DNA of 64,000 bases from Legionella parisiensis (GCF_001467945.1 NZ_LNYQ01000013.1:2425098-2489097); one strand, 5' to 3'. Positions 1 through 9,989 are shown, counted from the stretch's first letter. Made by a program: numbers and translations. Notes: generated by a model from the letters alone, not told the origin.

Positions 1-1172
1 TGCAAATTGTTGCTGTTGGAGATATTATTTATGTCCATTCAATAAAAGATCATTGGGAATTGGCACAAATCCCTGAAGCCGAGTCAGCGATGGTAGCACT
101 GAATCCTAAAAATGGTGCCATAGAGGTACTCGTTGGCGGATTTAATTTCCAAAAAAGTAAATTTAACCGGGCAACTCAATCCAGCAGACAACCAGGATCC
201 AGTTTTAAACCTTTTGTCTATGCTGCGGCATTAAACAACGGTTATACTTTGGCAACATTGATTAATGATGCGCCTATTGTCGTTGATGATCCAAGTCAAC
301 CCAACTTATGGCGTCCTCACAATGTGAATCTGAAATTCAATGGACCAACCCGGTTAAAACAAGCCTTGGTCCAATCTAAAAACTTAGTGTCCATACGTAT
401 CCTTGATGACATTGGTATCAATTATACCATTGATTTCCTAGCTCGTTTCGGATTTAATAAGAAAACACTACCCAGAGGCTTGTCCCTTGCTTTAGGCAGT
501 TTATCAATTAGCCCTATGGACCTCACAGTTGCTTATGCTGTTTTCGCAAATGGTGGTTATAAAATCGAACCCTATCTCATTGATCACATTACTGATGCAG
601 ATGGCAAGATATTGTTACAAGCCAAACCAACCGTTGTCTGTAATAACTGCGACAACAATGTGGACCATTCAACACTAGCTCCGCGAGTAATTCCCGAAGA
701 CATTAACTTTTTAATGTATACTGCTTTAAAAGATGTTGTTCAGCATGGTACTGCCCGTGCAGCTCGCGCCCTTAATCGCCAAGACATAGCAGGTAAGACT
801 GGTACAACTAATGATCAGGTAGATGCCTGGTTTGCCGGGTTTAATCCTGACCTCGTTGTAACAGCGTGGATAGGTTTTGATAATCCTAAATCGTTACACG
901 AATATGCTGCGGGACTCGCTTTGCCTTTATGGATCGACTTTATGAAAGTTGCTTTGAAAGGAAAACCTGAAGGTGAAATGAGACAACCTGAAGATGTAGT
1001 TGCAGTTCGCATTGATCCCAATAGTGGTTTATTGGCACGTCCTAATCAGGCAAATGGCATCATCGAATATTTTCGGAATAAAGAAGTTCCAGCAGAAGAA
1101 GATCCAACTCCTGTCTTTAATGCGACTAATGATCAGCAACAACTTCCAATAACCGAAGATAGTTTGTTTTAA
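1..1172 (+). CDS. mrcA: Penicillin-binding protein 1A, C-terminal part (5'-truncated by window edge)
   Basis: Class A PBP (mrcA/ponA) that polymerises and cross-links peptidoglycan in the periplasm. The reading frame is open from base 3, so only the C-terminal transpeptidase half is present and the true start lies outside the window. Visible penicillin-binding motifs, in order, are the SxxK box within PGSSFKPF (about 190-215), an SKN box (about 376-384) and the KTGTT box (about 796-810). The glycosyltransferase domain is not in the window. The stop is TAA at 1170-1172. The next gene is convergent, so mrcA closes its transcription unit. Family assignment is firm; PBP1A rather than PBP1B rests on the overall similarity of the tail. 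Confidence 0.93.
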   Translation, partial: QIVAVGDIIYVHSIKDHWELAQIPEAESAMVALNPKNGAIEVLVGGFNFQKSKFNRATQSSRQPGSSFKPFVYAAALNNGYTLATLINDAPIVVDDPSQPNLWRPHNVNLKFNGPTRLKQALVQSKNLVSIRILDDIGINYTIDFLARFGFNKKTLPRGLSLALGSLSISPMDLTVAYAVFANGGYKIEPYLIDHITDADGKILLQAKPTVVCNNCDNNVDHSTLAPRVIPEDINFLMYTALKDVVQHGTARAARALNRQDIAGKTGTTNDQVDAWFAGFNPDLVVTAWIGFDNPKSLHEYAAGLALPLWIDFMKVALKGKPEGEMRQPEDVVAVRIDPNSGLLARPNQANGIIEYFRNKEVPAEEDPTPVFNATNDQQQLPITEDSLF

Positions 1173-1203
1173 ATTAATGTAGCCTAGCTCAAGCGTAGAA
1201 GAA

Positions 1204-1230
1204 CTGGGAAGTGCTAACATATCTTCCCAG
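1204..1230 (+). terminator. Hairpin downstream of mrcA
   Basis: Perfect 8-bp inverted repeat CTGGGAAG/CTTCCCAG with an 11-nt loop, about 30 bp after the mrcA stop. There is no T-run behind it, so it is at best a weak terminator or an RNA-processing hairpin. The rest of the gap to 1413 shows no gene. Confidence 0.35.
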
Positions 1231-1413
1231 ATTACCGCTTCACCTTACCTATACCCGTCACGTGAAGCAGAATGCAGATATTTTCATTCCTGCGAAGGCA
1301 TGAATCCATCCATAATTAAACACATTACCATATAAAATGGCTCTCATGCTGAGGATGGCAGAGTTATTTGAGATTGCGTAAAATGAAACACTATATACAC
1401 GCAATGTTTCCAG

Positions 1414-2601
1414 CTAATAATCTTTAAGGTTGATTGAATTAGCAGCTTTGTTAATACGCTGTGTCGAACGATTAATAAAAAATTTGATTAAATAACCTGG
1501 TACAATTTTCATAAGCTGACAGAGTAACCAGGAAAATAAAGTACTCTTCTCTTTGTAGCGCATTACTTCGGCAGCCTTAATCCCTAATGCTTGATTGAGC
1601 TTAACAAAAGGACGCATTTGATTTTCATAATTTTGCAGCGCAAGCTGATAGTTATCTTTTGATGCTCCCAGCTCCCCTGCAAGAATATAAGCACCGATGA
1701 TGGCTAAACTACTCCCCTGACCTGACATAGGTGAAGCACAATAAGCAGCATCTCCCAACAAAACTACCCTGCCTTGTGACCAGTGATCCATATGGATCTG
1801 GGCTGCTGCATCAAAATAAAAATCAGGTGAGTCGCACATCATTTTCAGAAATTTAGGAATCTCCCAGCCAATCCCGTCATAAACGGTTCTAAGCACCTGT
1901 TGCTGTTGTTCCACATTACGAAGATCGACTTTTTCTGGAGCAATAAATCCAAAGCATGCTTTAGCATTCGGCTCTCCTGAAGCGCTCCAAACTGACGCAA
2001 CTCGGCCTAACTCCGAGTATTGCATCTCTAATCGATCCAAATTCAAATAATTGGGAACAGTAAACACGCAGAGATATAAACCTAACTCCTGAGAAAAAAG
2101 TGATTCTTCACCAAATACAAGCTTCCTTACATTTGAATGAAGCCCATCAGCGCCAATAACCAGATCGAATTCTCGTGCTTCACTATATTGAAATAGAACT
2201 TCTATATGATCAGAAAATTGAGTTATCTCTTGAATCCAATCACCAAAAATAAAATCTGCATCAAGTACCTGATCCATGAGAATCTGGCACAAGGCGCCAC
2301 GAATAATTTCCACATCCTCGCCAGCTCGATGACCAAACACATCACCACTCATTTTCTGAATTACTTTTCCATTCCTGTCAACCAGCATAGCCCCTTGCAT
2401 ATCGGTGCTTGCTGCTACAACAGTCTCATAAATACCCATTCTTCGCAAAACGTGTAGCGCTGCGCCTCGTACATCGATTTTATAACCTCCAATAAGCAAT
2501 GATGGGGCTCGTTCAACGATTGTGATCGTAAAACCATATCGTTTTAACCAATATGCAACGCTCAACCCTGCTACTCCTGCACCGGAAATAAGTACTCTCA
2601 T
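1414..2601 (-). CDS. FAD-dependent monooxygenase (PHBH/TetX-like family)
   Basis: Single-component flavoprotein monooxygenase of 395 residues, likely cytoplasmic. The N-terminus has the Rossmann GxGxxG (residues 7-12) and an acidic end of the second strand (VER). The second FAD signature, GADGLHSNVR, lies around 150-159. The ribityl-binding GDAAYCASPMSGQG segment lies around 283-296. Together these three motifs define the family that includes PHBH, TetX and UbiH-like enzymes. Substrate cannot be read from sequence. The C-terminal 60 residues are basic and hydrophobic and could contact membrane. The gene stands alone between convergent mrcA and a palindromic repeat. Confidence 0.85.
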   Translation of the reverse strand: MRVLISGAGVAGLSVAYWLKRYGFTITIVERAPSLLIGGYKIDVRGAALHVLRRMGIYETVVAASTDMQGAMLVDRNGKVIQKMSGDVFGHRAGEDVEIIRGALCQILMDQVLDADFIFGDWIQEITQFSDHIEVLFQYSEAREFDLVIGADGLHSNVRKLVFGEESLFSQELGLYLCVFTVPNYLNLDRLEMQYSELGRVASVWSASGEPNAKACFGFIAPEKVDLRNVEQQQQVLRTVYDGIGWEIPKFLKMMCDSPDFYFDAAAQIHMDHWSQGRVVLLGDAAYCASPMSGQGSSLAIIGAYILAGELGASKDNYQLALQNYENQMRPFVKLNQALGIKAAEVMRYKEKSTLFSWLLCQLMKIVPGYLIKFFINRSTQRINKAANSINLKDY

Positions 2602-2673
2602 ATCAACCTCATGCCATTGGAAAGAGAATCTGGGTTTTAATAAATAAATTTAGTGTAATATGGAAATTATAGC

Positions 2674-2755
2674 GTAGCCTGGGTGAAACCCGAGATTGCA
2701 GAATGAGCGAACGTCTCAAGTCCTGGGTTACGGCTTTCGCCTTAACCCAGGCTAC
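2674..2755. repeat. Dispersed palindromic element, family A, copy 1
   Basis: Imperfect palindrome of about 82 bp with ends GTAGCCTGGGT and ACCCAGGCTAC. It sits in the gap between ald and the monooxygenase gene. Related elements are at 10876, 20736, 40178, 42497 and 43745, with a divergent one at 63444. Confidence 0.8.
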
Positions 2756-2789
2756 AATTTATAGAGCAAAATCAGACAATAATAAAACT

Positions 2790-3911
2790 TTATCGACCAG
2801 CCAATGCGATCGCTGCTGGGGTATACTCATACTCTAAATCACGAGCAACTGCATCAAAGGTGATTTTACCCTGATGAACGTTTAAGCCATTAAGTAAATG
2901 TTTATCATTCAATAAAGCCAACTTCACACCCTTAGTTGCAATGCTTAAAACAAAAGGCAGGGTTGCATTATTCAAAGCAAAAGTTGATGTTCTTGGCACA
3001 GCACCCGGCATATTTGCAACACAATAATGCACCACATTATCGACAACATATGTAGGTTCTTGATGTGTTGTGGGTCGGCTTGTTTCGAAACATCCACCTT
3101 GGTCAATCGCTACATCCACCAGTACCGAGCCAGGCCGCATTGATTTAAGCATAGCACGAGTCATTAATTTGGGAGCTGCTGCCCCAGGCACTAATACCGC
3201 ACCAATCACTAAGTCAGCGCTAGTAGTATATCTCTCTATGGCATCTGCAGTAGAATAAACGGTATTGATCTTAGAGCCAAATTGGAAATCCAACTCGTTT
3301 AAACGTTGTAAGGAACGATCGAGCACTGTCACTCGAGCTTCCATACCCATTGCCATACGTACCGCATTAGTACCAACTACACCGCCTCCAATCACTACGA
3401 CATTTGCCGCCGCTACTCCAGGAACACCTCCGAGCAAAACGCCGCTACCACCTTGGGCCATTTCTAAGCAATGTGCTCCGGCCTGAATGGACATACGACC
3501 AGCAACTTGTGACATAGGAGCCAATAAGGGCAAACCACCATTATCTTCAGTTACTGTTTCATAAGCTATAGCAGTAACTCCAGACTCTTTAAGCATGCGT
3601 GCTTGGTGAGGATCTGGGGCCAAATGCAAATAAGTAAATAAAGTTTGACCTTCACGGAGACGTTTGCACTCAATGGGTTGCGGCTCTTTTACTTTTACAA
3701 TAAGTTCAGCTCTGGAAAATACCTCATCCGCGCTATCAACAACCTCGGCTCCGGCATGTCGATAATCATCATCAGAAATCCCAATTCCCAATCCAGCTCC
3801 CTTCTCTACTATAGCAGAGCTGCCTACTCGTATAATTTCCCTGATACTTGAAGGGACAAGACCTACACGATTTTCTTGAGGTTTAATTTCTTTTGGAACG
3901 CCTACTAACAT
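2790..3911 (-). CDS. ald: Alanine dehydrogenase
   Basis: Catalyses the NAD-dependent interconversion of L-alanine and pyruvate plus ammonia. The length of 373 residues is normal for the family. The start [10 protein letters not shown] is diagnostic. Substrate residues match the family: Arg15, Lys75 in KVKEP and His96 in LHLAPD. The NAD-binding glycine motif GGGVVGTNA lies near the middle, and DVAIDQGG carries the conserved Asp near residue 270. It lies 11 bp downstream of etfA on the same strand, so it may be co-transcribed with etfBA, linking amino-acid catabolism and electron transfer. Legionella feeds largely on amino acids, which fits. Confidence 0.95.
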   Translation of the reverse strand: MLVGVPKEIKPQENRVGLVPSSIREIIRVGSSAIVEKGAGLGIGISDDDYRHAGAEVVDSADEVFSRAELIVKVKEPQPIECKRLREGQTLFTYLHLAPDPHQARMLKESGVTAIAYETVTEDNGGLPLLAPMSQVAGRMSIQAGAHCLEMAQGGSGVLLGGVPGVAAANVVVIGGGVVGTNAVRMAMGMEARVTVLDRSLQRLNELDFQFGSKINTVYSTADAIERYTTSADLVIGAVLVPGAAAPKLMTRAMLKSMRPGSVLVDVAIDQGGCFETSRPTTHQEPTYVVDNVVHYCVANMPGAVPRTSTFALNNATLPFVLSIATKGVKLALLNDKHLLNGLNVHQGKITFDAVARDLEYEYTPAAIALAGR

Positions 3912-3922
3912 ACTTTCTCCCT

Positions 3923-4861
3923 CTAACGGTTCTTTAATTGTGCTATTAACTGTGGCACGAGTTCAAATAAATCACCAACCAAACCATAGTCAGCAATTTG
4001 AAAAATAGGGGCATCTTCATCCTTATTAATTGCAACAATAATCTTAGAGTCTTTCATCCCAGCCATATGCTGTACCGCTCCAGAAATTCCCACAGCAATA
4101 TAAAGCATTGGTGCAACTATCCTTCCGGTTTGCCCCACCTGATAATCGTTAGGAACGAACCCGGCATCTACAGCAGCACGGGATGCTCCTACAGCAGCAC
4201 CAAGTACATCAGCTAATTCTTCGATCAACTTAAACTTCTCGGCACTTTGAAGTCCCCTTCCTCCAGAAACAACAATTTTAGCGCTTCCTAGATCAGGACG
4301 TTCAGACTTACTTAGCTCATGTCTAACAAATTGACTACTTTTTGCAATAAATTCTTTATCGATTTGTTCAATGCAACAACTAGCCTGACTTGTAGTTACT
4401 GGATTAAATGCCGTTATTCTAATCGTCAAAATCTTTATTGGATCAAGGACTCGTACAGTCTCTATAGCATTACCTGCATAGATTGGATGTTCGAAGGTAT
4501 CTTTATCGATAATCGTACTCACATCAGAAACCTGAGCTACATCCAACTGTGCTGCAACACGAGGTGCGACATTTTTACCAAAAGTACTTGCAGATACTAA
4601 TATAGCTTTAAATGACTGAGCAAACGAAAGAACTAAATCACTTATTTGCTCTGCCAATGGATGTTCATAACACGGTTTATCAATACACCAAACCGCATGA
4701 ACTCCTGAAAGACTTGCGGCTTGTTCTGCTACCGCTTTACATTGATGCCCTATAACGAGTAAGGTTGGTTCGCCGCCCAGTTCCAATGCTGCAGCCAGAA
4801 CATTACGTGTAGATGGATGTAATGTTTGATTATCATGTTCAACGAGTACTAAAGTGCTCAT
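3923..4861 (-). CDS. etfA: Electron transfer flavoprotein alpha subunit
   Basis: Alpha subunit of the ETF heterodimer, which carries FAD and passes electrons from acyl-CoA dehydrogenases to the ubiquinone pool. The C-terminal FAD domain is intact, with [23 protein letters not shown] and the [12 protein letters not shown] / [11 protein letters not shown] stretches. I chose the ATG at 4861 because AAGGGGG lies about six bases ahead of it. A longer reading from 4879 overlaps the etfB stop but begins inside that ribosome-binding site. etfB lies immediately upstream, so this is a two-gene unit with ald likely behind it. Confidence 0.95.
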   Translation of the reverse strand: MSTLVLVEHDNQTLHPSTRNVLAAALELGGEPTLLVIGHQCKAVAEQAASLSGVHAVWCIDKPCYEHPLAEQISDLVLSFAQSFKAILVSASTFGKNVAPRVAAQLDVAQVSDVSTIIDKDTFEHPIYAGNAIETVRVLDPIKILTIRITAFNPVTTSQASCCIEQIDKEFIAKSSQFVRHELSKSERPDLGSAKIVVSGGRGLQSAEKFKLIEELADVLGAAVGASRAAVDAGFVPNDYQVGQTGRIVAPMLYIAVGISGAVQHMAGMKDSKIIVAINKDEDAPIFQIADYGLVGDLFELVPQLIAQLKNR

Positions 4862-4875
4862 CACGTCCCCCTTTA

Positions 4876-5625
4876 TCAAAGCACTTTGGCTTCATGCTGT
4901 AGTTTATCCAATAACGCAGACACTGACTCAACTTTCACTCCAGCACTGCGAGCATCAGGTTCTGTGACTTTTAATACCTCAACGTGTTTTTTAAGTGACA
5001 ACCCCAGTTTATCTAACTCCAAGTCAACCAAAGGTTTCTTTTTTGCTTTCATGATGTTGGGAAGGCTAGCGTATCGTGGTTCGTTTAAGCGCAAATCCGT
5101 GCTGACTACTGCTGGCAAGAGTACTTTAATTGTTTCAAGCCCTCCATCAATTTCTCGTGTTACCTGAAGGTGGTCTGCACTTGCTTCGATTTTAGAAGCA
5201 TACGTTGCCTGGGGCCAATTTAATAAAGAGGCCAACATTTGGGGGGTCTGGTTATTATCACCATCAATAGCTTGCTTACCCATTAATACTAAATTGGGAT
5301 TTTCATCATCGATAATCTTTTTTAATATTTTTGCGACATTGAGGCTTTCTAATGAGTCTTGAGTGCGAATCAAAATTGCTCTATCAGCCCCTAAGGCTAA
5401 AGCATGTCTCAAAGTTTCCTGAGAACTCTCACCACCAATACTGACTGCTACCACCTCTGTAGCCCAATTTTTTTCGCGTAAACGTAACGCTTCTTCTATA
5501 GCAATTTCATCAAAGGGATTCATTGCCATTTTAATATTATGTGTTTCAACTCCGGTATGGTCCGATTTAACCCGAATTTTGACATAAGGGTCGATTACAC
5601 GCTTCACTGCCACGAGAACTTTCAT
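4876..5625 (-). CDS. etfB: Electron transfer flavoprotein beta subunit
   Basis: Beta subunit of ETF, 249 residues, partner of the following etfA. The N-terminus MKVLVAVKRVIDP and the AMP-binding region around GADRAILI and LVLMGKQAIDGDNNQ are characteristic. The signature segment VSTDLRLNEPRYASLPNIMKA lies near residues 175-195. It is the first gene of the etfB-etfA-(ald) run and is followed by etfA with only 14 bp between stop and chosen start. Confidence 0.95.
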   Translation of the reverse strand: MKVLVAVKRVIDPYVKIRVKSDHTGVETHNIKMAMNPFDEIAIEEALRLREKNWATEVVAVSIGGESSQETLRHALALGADRAILIRTQDSLESLNVAKILKKIIDDENPNLVLMGKQAIDGDNNQTPQMLASLLNWPQATYASKIEASADHLQVTREIDGGLETIKVLLPAVVSTDLRLNEPRYASLPNIMKAKKKPLVDLELDKLGLSLKKHVEVLKVTEPDARSAGVKVESVSALLDKLQHEAKVL

Positions 5626-5673
5626 AATTCCTCACTGGATAATCAAAACTAACGCATCTTGCCAGAGATACCC

Positions 5674-5716
5674 TGCCAAATTCAAGGGGTATTTCTATTT
5701 TACCCTGAATTTGACA
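5674..5716 (-). other. Imperfect hairpin between the 5787 gene and etfB
   Basis: Arms TGCCAAATTCAAGGGGTA (5674-5691) and TACCCTGAATTTGACA (5701-5716) form a long imperfect stem. It lies about 50 bp upstream of the etfB start and 70 bp downstream of the preceding stop. No T-run follows, so it could be a weak terminator for the upstream gene or an operator for etfBA. Confidence 0.3.
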
Positions 5717-5786
5717 ATGGTAAAGGCCATGAATATAACACCTGAAATTTAGGCATTAAAGGAGATACCTGACCTTAAAAACTTTT

Positions 5787-7043
5787 TTATGTAGGACATC
5801 CTACTACAGTAAGCTGCATCCCAGAGTCATCTTTGAGCAGACTAATCACCCGTTCTGCCCGGTCAACTGCCAAAGCAGTTTTTCCTCCTGGAGTGTAAAC
5901 ACTGGGATCTTTTTTTACTAACTCTAAAGCCTTAGATGCTTTTGCAACTTTTTCTTCGACTTTCAAATCATTATCTTTATCGATTACACGCACTCTAAGC
6001 AAAAATGCGTCTAATGCGCGATGCTTTCCTCCACCTGCCCTCCAGTTTCTAAAAAATTGCTGCTCTAATAATCCAAGATATGATTCAATTGGCGCTGCAA
6101 TCATTTTTAATTCAGGCGTTTTAAAATTCTCGCTGATACTTTGATTCTGGCTTGCAAGAATCAATTCTCGACATAAGTTTTCATCTACTGCAGAGGCCTC
6201 AGACTTCACCTCCGAAGGAGCGCAAAGTAATGGTGTTAAAATTGTAGAACCTATTTGCAAACTCATCTCATAGCACTGACGAGATGCCCAAAAAGTCATT
6301 TCAACTAAACGAGCTAGTAAGGTAGTTGTGGTCATGGCAGAAACTATGGTGATTTTTTGCAAGGTATTACCAAGCTTTTGCAACCCTGCTGAATTGCTGC
6401 CCGTCATAAATTGTCCACCTGTTAATAAAGCAAAATAAAGAGCATAAATAGCAAATAACTCTTCCGCAAAAACAAAAGTACTCAAACTAATAAAAATCAT
6501 GGGAAGGAATGAAATTAAAACACGGATCCCTTTTGGCTTTATTTTCCCTACTTCGTCTAAATATCCGGTAGATTGATCAAGTAGATGCAGAAGACTCACA
6601 TATAAATGACGCTCCGTAAATGTTCGGGAAGCATTTCTTAAGTTTTCCAACCATTTTTTAAGATCTTCTCGCGTAGTAATTTCATCAAATTTAAGCGGTT
6701 TAAAATCTTGAGGGGAAGTTAACTTCCCATAACAAAGCGACAATGTTTTAAAACAAGCTCCATCATTGCGATTTTCAGACAGATTGTTCTCAATCCATTT
6801 TGCTTCTGCACCGAATTTTCCAATAAGGTCCGGATGGAAATTAAAAGATAAAATTCTATAATTTTTTTTTATTTTTGTTTTTTCCGGACCATCTTTAAGC
6901 AGCAATTTATTAATTAATTTAATAAAATCAGCGTCTAGTCGTAAAAGAGCCTCCTTGTTCAAATCACTTGTATAACAATCTTTTTCTTTATCATAACTGG
7001 CATAGATGCTAACCAGAGTTTTTAATTCAGTCTCTATAGTCAT
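5787..7043 (-). CDS. Unknown protein with degenerate J-domain and membrane segments; effector candidate
   Basis: No close family recognised; 418 residues. Residues about 40-112 resemble a J-domain: a helix, then YRILSFNFHPDLIGKFGAEA with the HPD tripeptide at 70-72, then a helix ending FKTLSLCYGKLTSP, as in DnaJ helix III (inference from pattern). Residues about 174-215 form one or two strongly hydrophobic helices, and a second hydrophobic patch is near 235-275. The C-terminal third is charged and helical. There is no signal peptide. Such a soluble-membrane mix with a co-chaperone-like module fits a Legionella translocated protein, but it could also be an inner-membrane J-protein. It is monocistronic. 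Confidence 0.55.
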   Translation of the reverse strand: MTIETELKTLVSIYASYDKEKDCYTSDLNKEALLRLDADFIKLINKLLLKDGPEKTKIKKNYRILSFNFHPDLIGKFGAEAKWIENNLSENRNDGACFKTLSLCYGKLTSPQDFKPLKFDEITTREDLKKWLENLRNASRTFTERHLYVSLLHLLDQSTGYLDEVGKIKPKGIRVLISFLPMIFISLSTFVFAEELFAIYALYFALLTGGQFMTGSNSAGLQKLGNTLQKITIVSAMTTTTLLARLVEMTFWASRQCYEMSLQIGSTILTPLLCAPSEVKSEASAVDENLCRELILASQNQSISENFKTPELKMIAAPIESYLGLLEQQFFRNWRAGGGKHRALDAFLLRVRVIDKDNDLKVEEKVAKASKALELVKKDPSVYTPGGKTALAVDRAERVISLLKDDSGMQLTVVGCPT

Positions 7044-7110
7044 AACCTCTCCCTAGATTGGCTATTCAGGATCGATACTGCTAAAACTCGTTAACTTTCT
7101 GAAATCCTAG

Positions 7111-7764
7111 TTATCGCATAGTACAATCCATTTTATTGAACCAATTTTTCCGTTTAATGTATTCTGTAAAAAAGCCAACAACCAACAGACTAATATAAAA
7201 TGCACTCATCACATCACTCAAATAATGAAACCATAACAAAATTCTTGAAGCAGCAACTAATAGAGCAACAACAAGTAACACATAAAAATATCGAGGAAAA
7301 ATTATCCCTAATCCAGCTACTAAACTAATAACCGTCGTCGTGTGTCCTGAAGGCAAAGACCAATAATTTGAACTTAACTTAAACCAATAAAATCCAAACT
7401 CATTACTGGAAAATAACAATTCAGGGCGAGCACGGCTCAATGCAACTTTTAAAATTAAACAAACCAAATTGGCTAAAAGTACGCAACTCAGTAAATACCA
7501 AGATCGAACTTCATAAACAGTATTAACTTGGATGTATCGAAAATACAACCCGGCAATAAAAAACAAACTGATATAAGAAACCCATTTTCCCAATGCAGTC
7601 AATAGGAGTAAAAAGGGAATATTGACTCTGAAGTCCAAATGGTAAAAATAAGTCGCCAAAGGCTTGTCTACAAAATAATAGGCTAGAATAACCAAAAATG
7701 CATAGGGAATAATAACCCAAGGTTTTTTCATAAAATTAAATAATTTTTCAAACTGCGACATCAA
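7111..7764 (-). CDS. PAP2-superfamily membrane phosphatase
   Basis: Membrane phosphatase of 217 residues with about six transmembrane helices. All three acid-phosphatase motifs are present: KVALSRARP (Lys106-Pro114), PSGH (138-141) and SRILLWFHYLSD (173-184, with the catalytic His180). Substrates in this superfamily include phosphatidic acid, phosphatidylglycerophosphate, undecaprenyl pyrophosphate and lipid A phosphates, and sequence does not decide between them. It lies 9 bp behind the decayed permease, so the two were probably one operon before the permease was lost. Confidence 0.88.
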   Translation of the reverse strand: MMSQFEKLFNFMKKPWVIIPYAFLVILAYYFVDKPLATYFYHLDFRVNIPFLLLLTALGKWVSYISLFFIAGLYFRYIQVNTVYEVRSWYLLSCVLLANLVCLILKVALSRARPELLFSSNEFGFYWFKLSSNYWSLPSGHTTTVISLVAGLGIIFPRYFYVLLVVALLVAASRILLWFHYLSDVMSAFYISLLVVGFFTEYIKRKNWFNKMDCTMR

Positions 7765-7772
7765 TCAAATCC

Positions 7773-8706
7773 TTATTTTTCACGTAAGTACCATGGAATG
7801 GTAACAACAATTGTACTAGGATCTCGCTTTAAAAACAGTAAAGCCCGTAATCCTGTGGCATGAATATTGTGTAATAAGTACTCATACCAGTTAAGTTCTA
7901 ATAACTCAGGTATCATAAAGGCAATCAGCTTATCTTTCCTCTCTTTTCTTACGTTATCTACAAAATTTAATAATGGCTTATAAATACGCCAATAAGGTGA
8001 TTTTATAATTTCTAGTTTAGGTAGACCTTTATCTGCTTTTTTGGCTGGCACTTCCATCAGTTGATGCCAAAGTTGTTTTAAAGGTTCAATATCTTCATAT
8101 CCTGCATTAACAAAAACAGCTGTAATATCAGATTGAATTGCATTTTCAGCGATTAAATCTAAACCATGTATTGGAATAATTACTACAGGGTGCTTTAGAT
8201 AACGAGGATGTATTTTTATTGGATTTTCAATTTCTCACGCAATCTTATTATAATGACGCTTAATATGAGACATCAAAAATGCCAATGCAGGTGCAAGAAC
8301 AACAATTATCCAAGCACCTTCCATAAATTTTGTGATGATAATAATAAAAAGTGCGATTGCGGTGATTAAAGCACCCAGAGCATTCATTACTAATTTATAG
8401 CGAACTTGCCGGCTTTCTTCGCGCACCCAATGTACTACCATACCAACCTTTGAAAAAAGAAAAGCACTAAAAGATCCCACAGCAAACATTGGAATTAGAT
8501 TATGGGTAACTCCCTTAAAAACAAATAGAACCTAAAATGATAATTCCTGCTGGCAACAACACTGTGAGTGCTGCTTCTGGTCCATAAGCTGTTGAGGACA
8601 AAGCGTCTAATCCGAGTGCAGGAACTCCAGTTAATACAGACAATTCTTGTTTCTTCTGGGACTTCCAAGTAAGGGGCTTCCCTAAAATTTTATCTGTTAA
8701 TGACAT
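7773..8706 (-). pseudogene. APC-family amino acid permease, decayed
   Basis: Remnant of a permease normally near 600 residues. The N-terminal 63 codons (8706-8515) begin MSLTDKILGKPLTW and hold the typical LGLDALSSTAYGPEAAL segment. The frame then jumps to a C-terminal part starting KGVTHNLIPMFAVG, so most of the membrane core is deleted at about 8515-8520. A further in-frame TGA interrupts at 8235-8237, after HYNKIA; beyond it the frame runs EIENPIKIHPRYLKHPVVII through to the normal end at 7773. Deletion, frameshift and nonsense codon together rule out a working transporter. Confidence 0.85.
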
Positions 8707-8833
8707 ATTCCTACTGTCCTCTGAAGTTTATAACTCATTGTAACCATTCAATAAATCTTAATAAAGGCATCTTTTTTTATAAGAAACTCCATTAAACTAA
8801 CCTTTTCAGTATCCATTTCAATCATTGATATTG

Positions 8834-8862
8834 TTGACAAGAGACCCAATAAGTACGAAAAT
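8834..8862 (+). promoter_or_regulatory. Possible promoter of the C1 peptidase gene
   Basis: A perfect TTGACA (8834-8839) is followed 17 bp later by GAAAAT (8857-8862), a poor -10. It lies 35 bp before the start codon. Confidence 0.35.
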
Positions 8863-8897
8863 CCAACACAACATCTTAAACACAGAAACGAGTGAGC

Positions 8898-9989
8898 ATG
8901 GATTTAACAAAATTTACTATTAAGTCAATGCAAATACTTGTTTTCGCTGCGTTGGTAATTCAAGGAGCCTATGCCCACCAGGATGTTACAGTTGTTGGTA
9001 CTCTAAAACAGACATTACAGCAAGCACCTGCACATTTGTCGCACGATAGTCTGGTGAAAGATAAAAAGAGTATTCAATTACTGCAAGTCCATCTTTCCGA
9101 CGAGGCAAAAAATCTCCTGGCCACCCGTGCCCAAGATGCTTTAGCGCATACTCAGCAGTTTGCTTATACTTCTGCAAATAACGCAGCCTTGTTGATACCT
9201 AATAATGTTAAATTAGGCATGAATAATGTACCCGTCTTGGACCAAGGAATCCATGGGACCTGTGTCACTTTTGCAGTAACCGCTGCACTTGATGCAACCA
9301 TGTTCAAGGGTGATTACATTAGTCAGTTGTGTAATCTACAGCTGGGTAGTTATCTGGAAAAACACGGTTATGGTCTAAGCGGCTGGGATGGAAGTTATGC
9401 GAGTTATGTCATTGACCAGATGGAACAGTATGGAATCGTTAATAAAGTCAAACAACTAAAATTCGGTTGTGGCGGCTTGAAAAACTATCCAACATACACA
9501 GAGCATGATCCCGCATCATTTATGGATCCCGAAATATTTAATTCACTTAGCGAGTCGATCTTTGGCAAAGAAGTCAATTGGTCTGATGTATTTCAAAAAA
9601 CTGATCCGGAAAAGAACTTAAACGATGTGAAGCAAGCTCTATCTTCAGGTGACCGATTGGTATTTGCTGTACTTCTTCCACGTACCGATTTAGGTAGCGT
9701 AGGAGCAGTCGGCAAATATAAGACATGGATGTATACTGATACCTGGGTTTTAACACCAGAAATAATTGCAGATGTCGATTATGTCGAAGCTGCTCATGAA
9801 ATGGTCATTACTGGATATGATGATAATGCAGTTGCGGTGGATAATCACGGAGTGAAACATAAAGGATTATTATTCTTAAGAAACTCTTGGGGCACCTCTG
9901 TTGGGGATGACGGTGAGTTCTATATGTCCTATGATTATTTTAAATTATTATCTTTTGATATAACTCGATTTTCTCGCGCTTCGATATAG
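8898..9989 (+). CDS. Exported papain-like cysteine peptidase (family C1)
   Basis: Secreted C1 peptidase of 363 residues. A signal peptide ends near AYA-HQD at residue about 26. A propeptide-like region follows. The catalytic set is complete: Gln116 in VLDQG, Cys122 in HGTCVTFAV, His300 in AAHEMVITGYDD and Asn329 in LRNSWGTSVGDDG. It resembles the exported C1 peptidase described from L. pneumophila as Lpg2622 (from memory, not checked). I chose the ATG at 8898; a GTG six bases earlier is also possible, and neither has a strong ribosome-binding site. Export by Sec and then type II secretion is plausible. It is a single-gene unit. Confidence 0.88.
   Translation: MDLTKFTIKSMQILVFAALVIQGAYAHQDVTVVGTLKQTLQQAPAHLSHDSLVKDKKSIQLLQVHLSDEAKNLLATRAQDALAHTQQFAYTSANNAALLIPNNVKLGMNNVPVLDQGIHGTCVTFAVTAALDATMFKGDYISQLCNLQLGSYLEKHGYGLSGWDGSYASYVIDQMEQYGIVNKVKQLKFGCGGLKNYPTYTEHDPASFMDPEIFNSLSESIFGKEVNWSDVFQKTDPEKNLNDVKQALSSGDRLVFAVLLPRTDLGSVGAVGKYKTWMYTDTWVLTPEIIADVDYVEAAHEMVITGYDDNAVAVDNHGVKHKGLLFLRNSWGTSVGDDGEFYMSYDYFKLLSFDITRFSRASI

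Noticed and set aside
3070-3486. Plus-strand ORFs inside ald
   Set aside because: They lie antisense to a firm enzyme gene and have no domain or ribosome-binding site.
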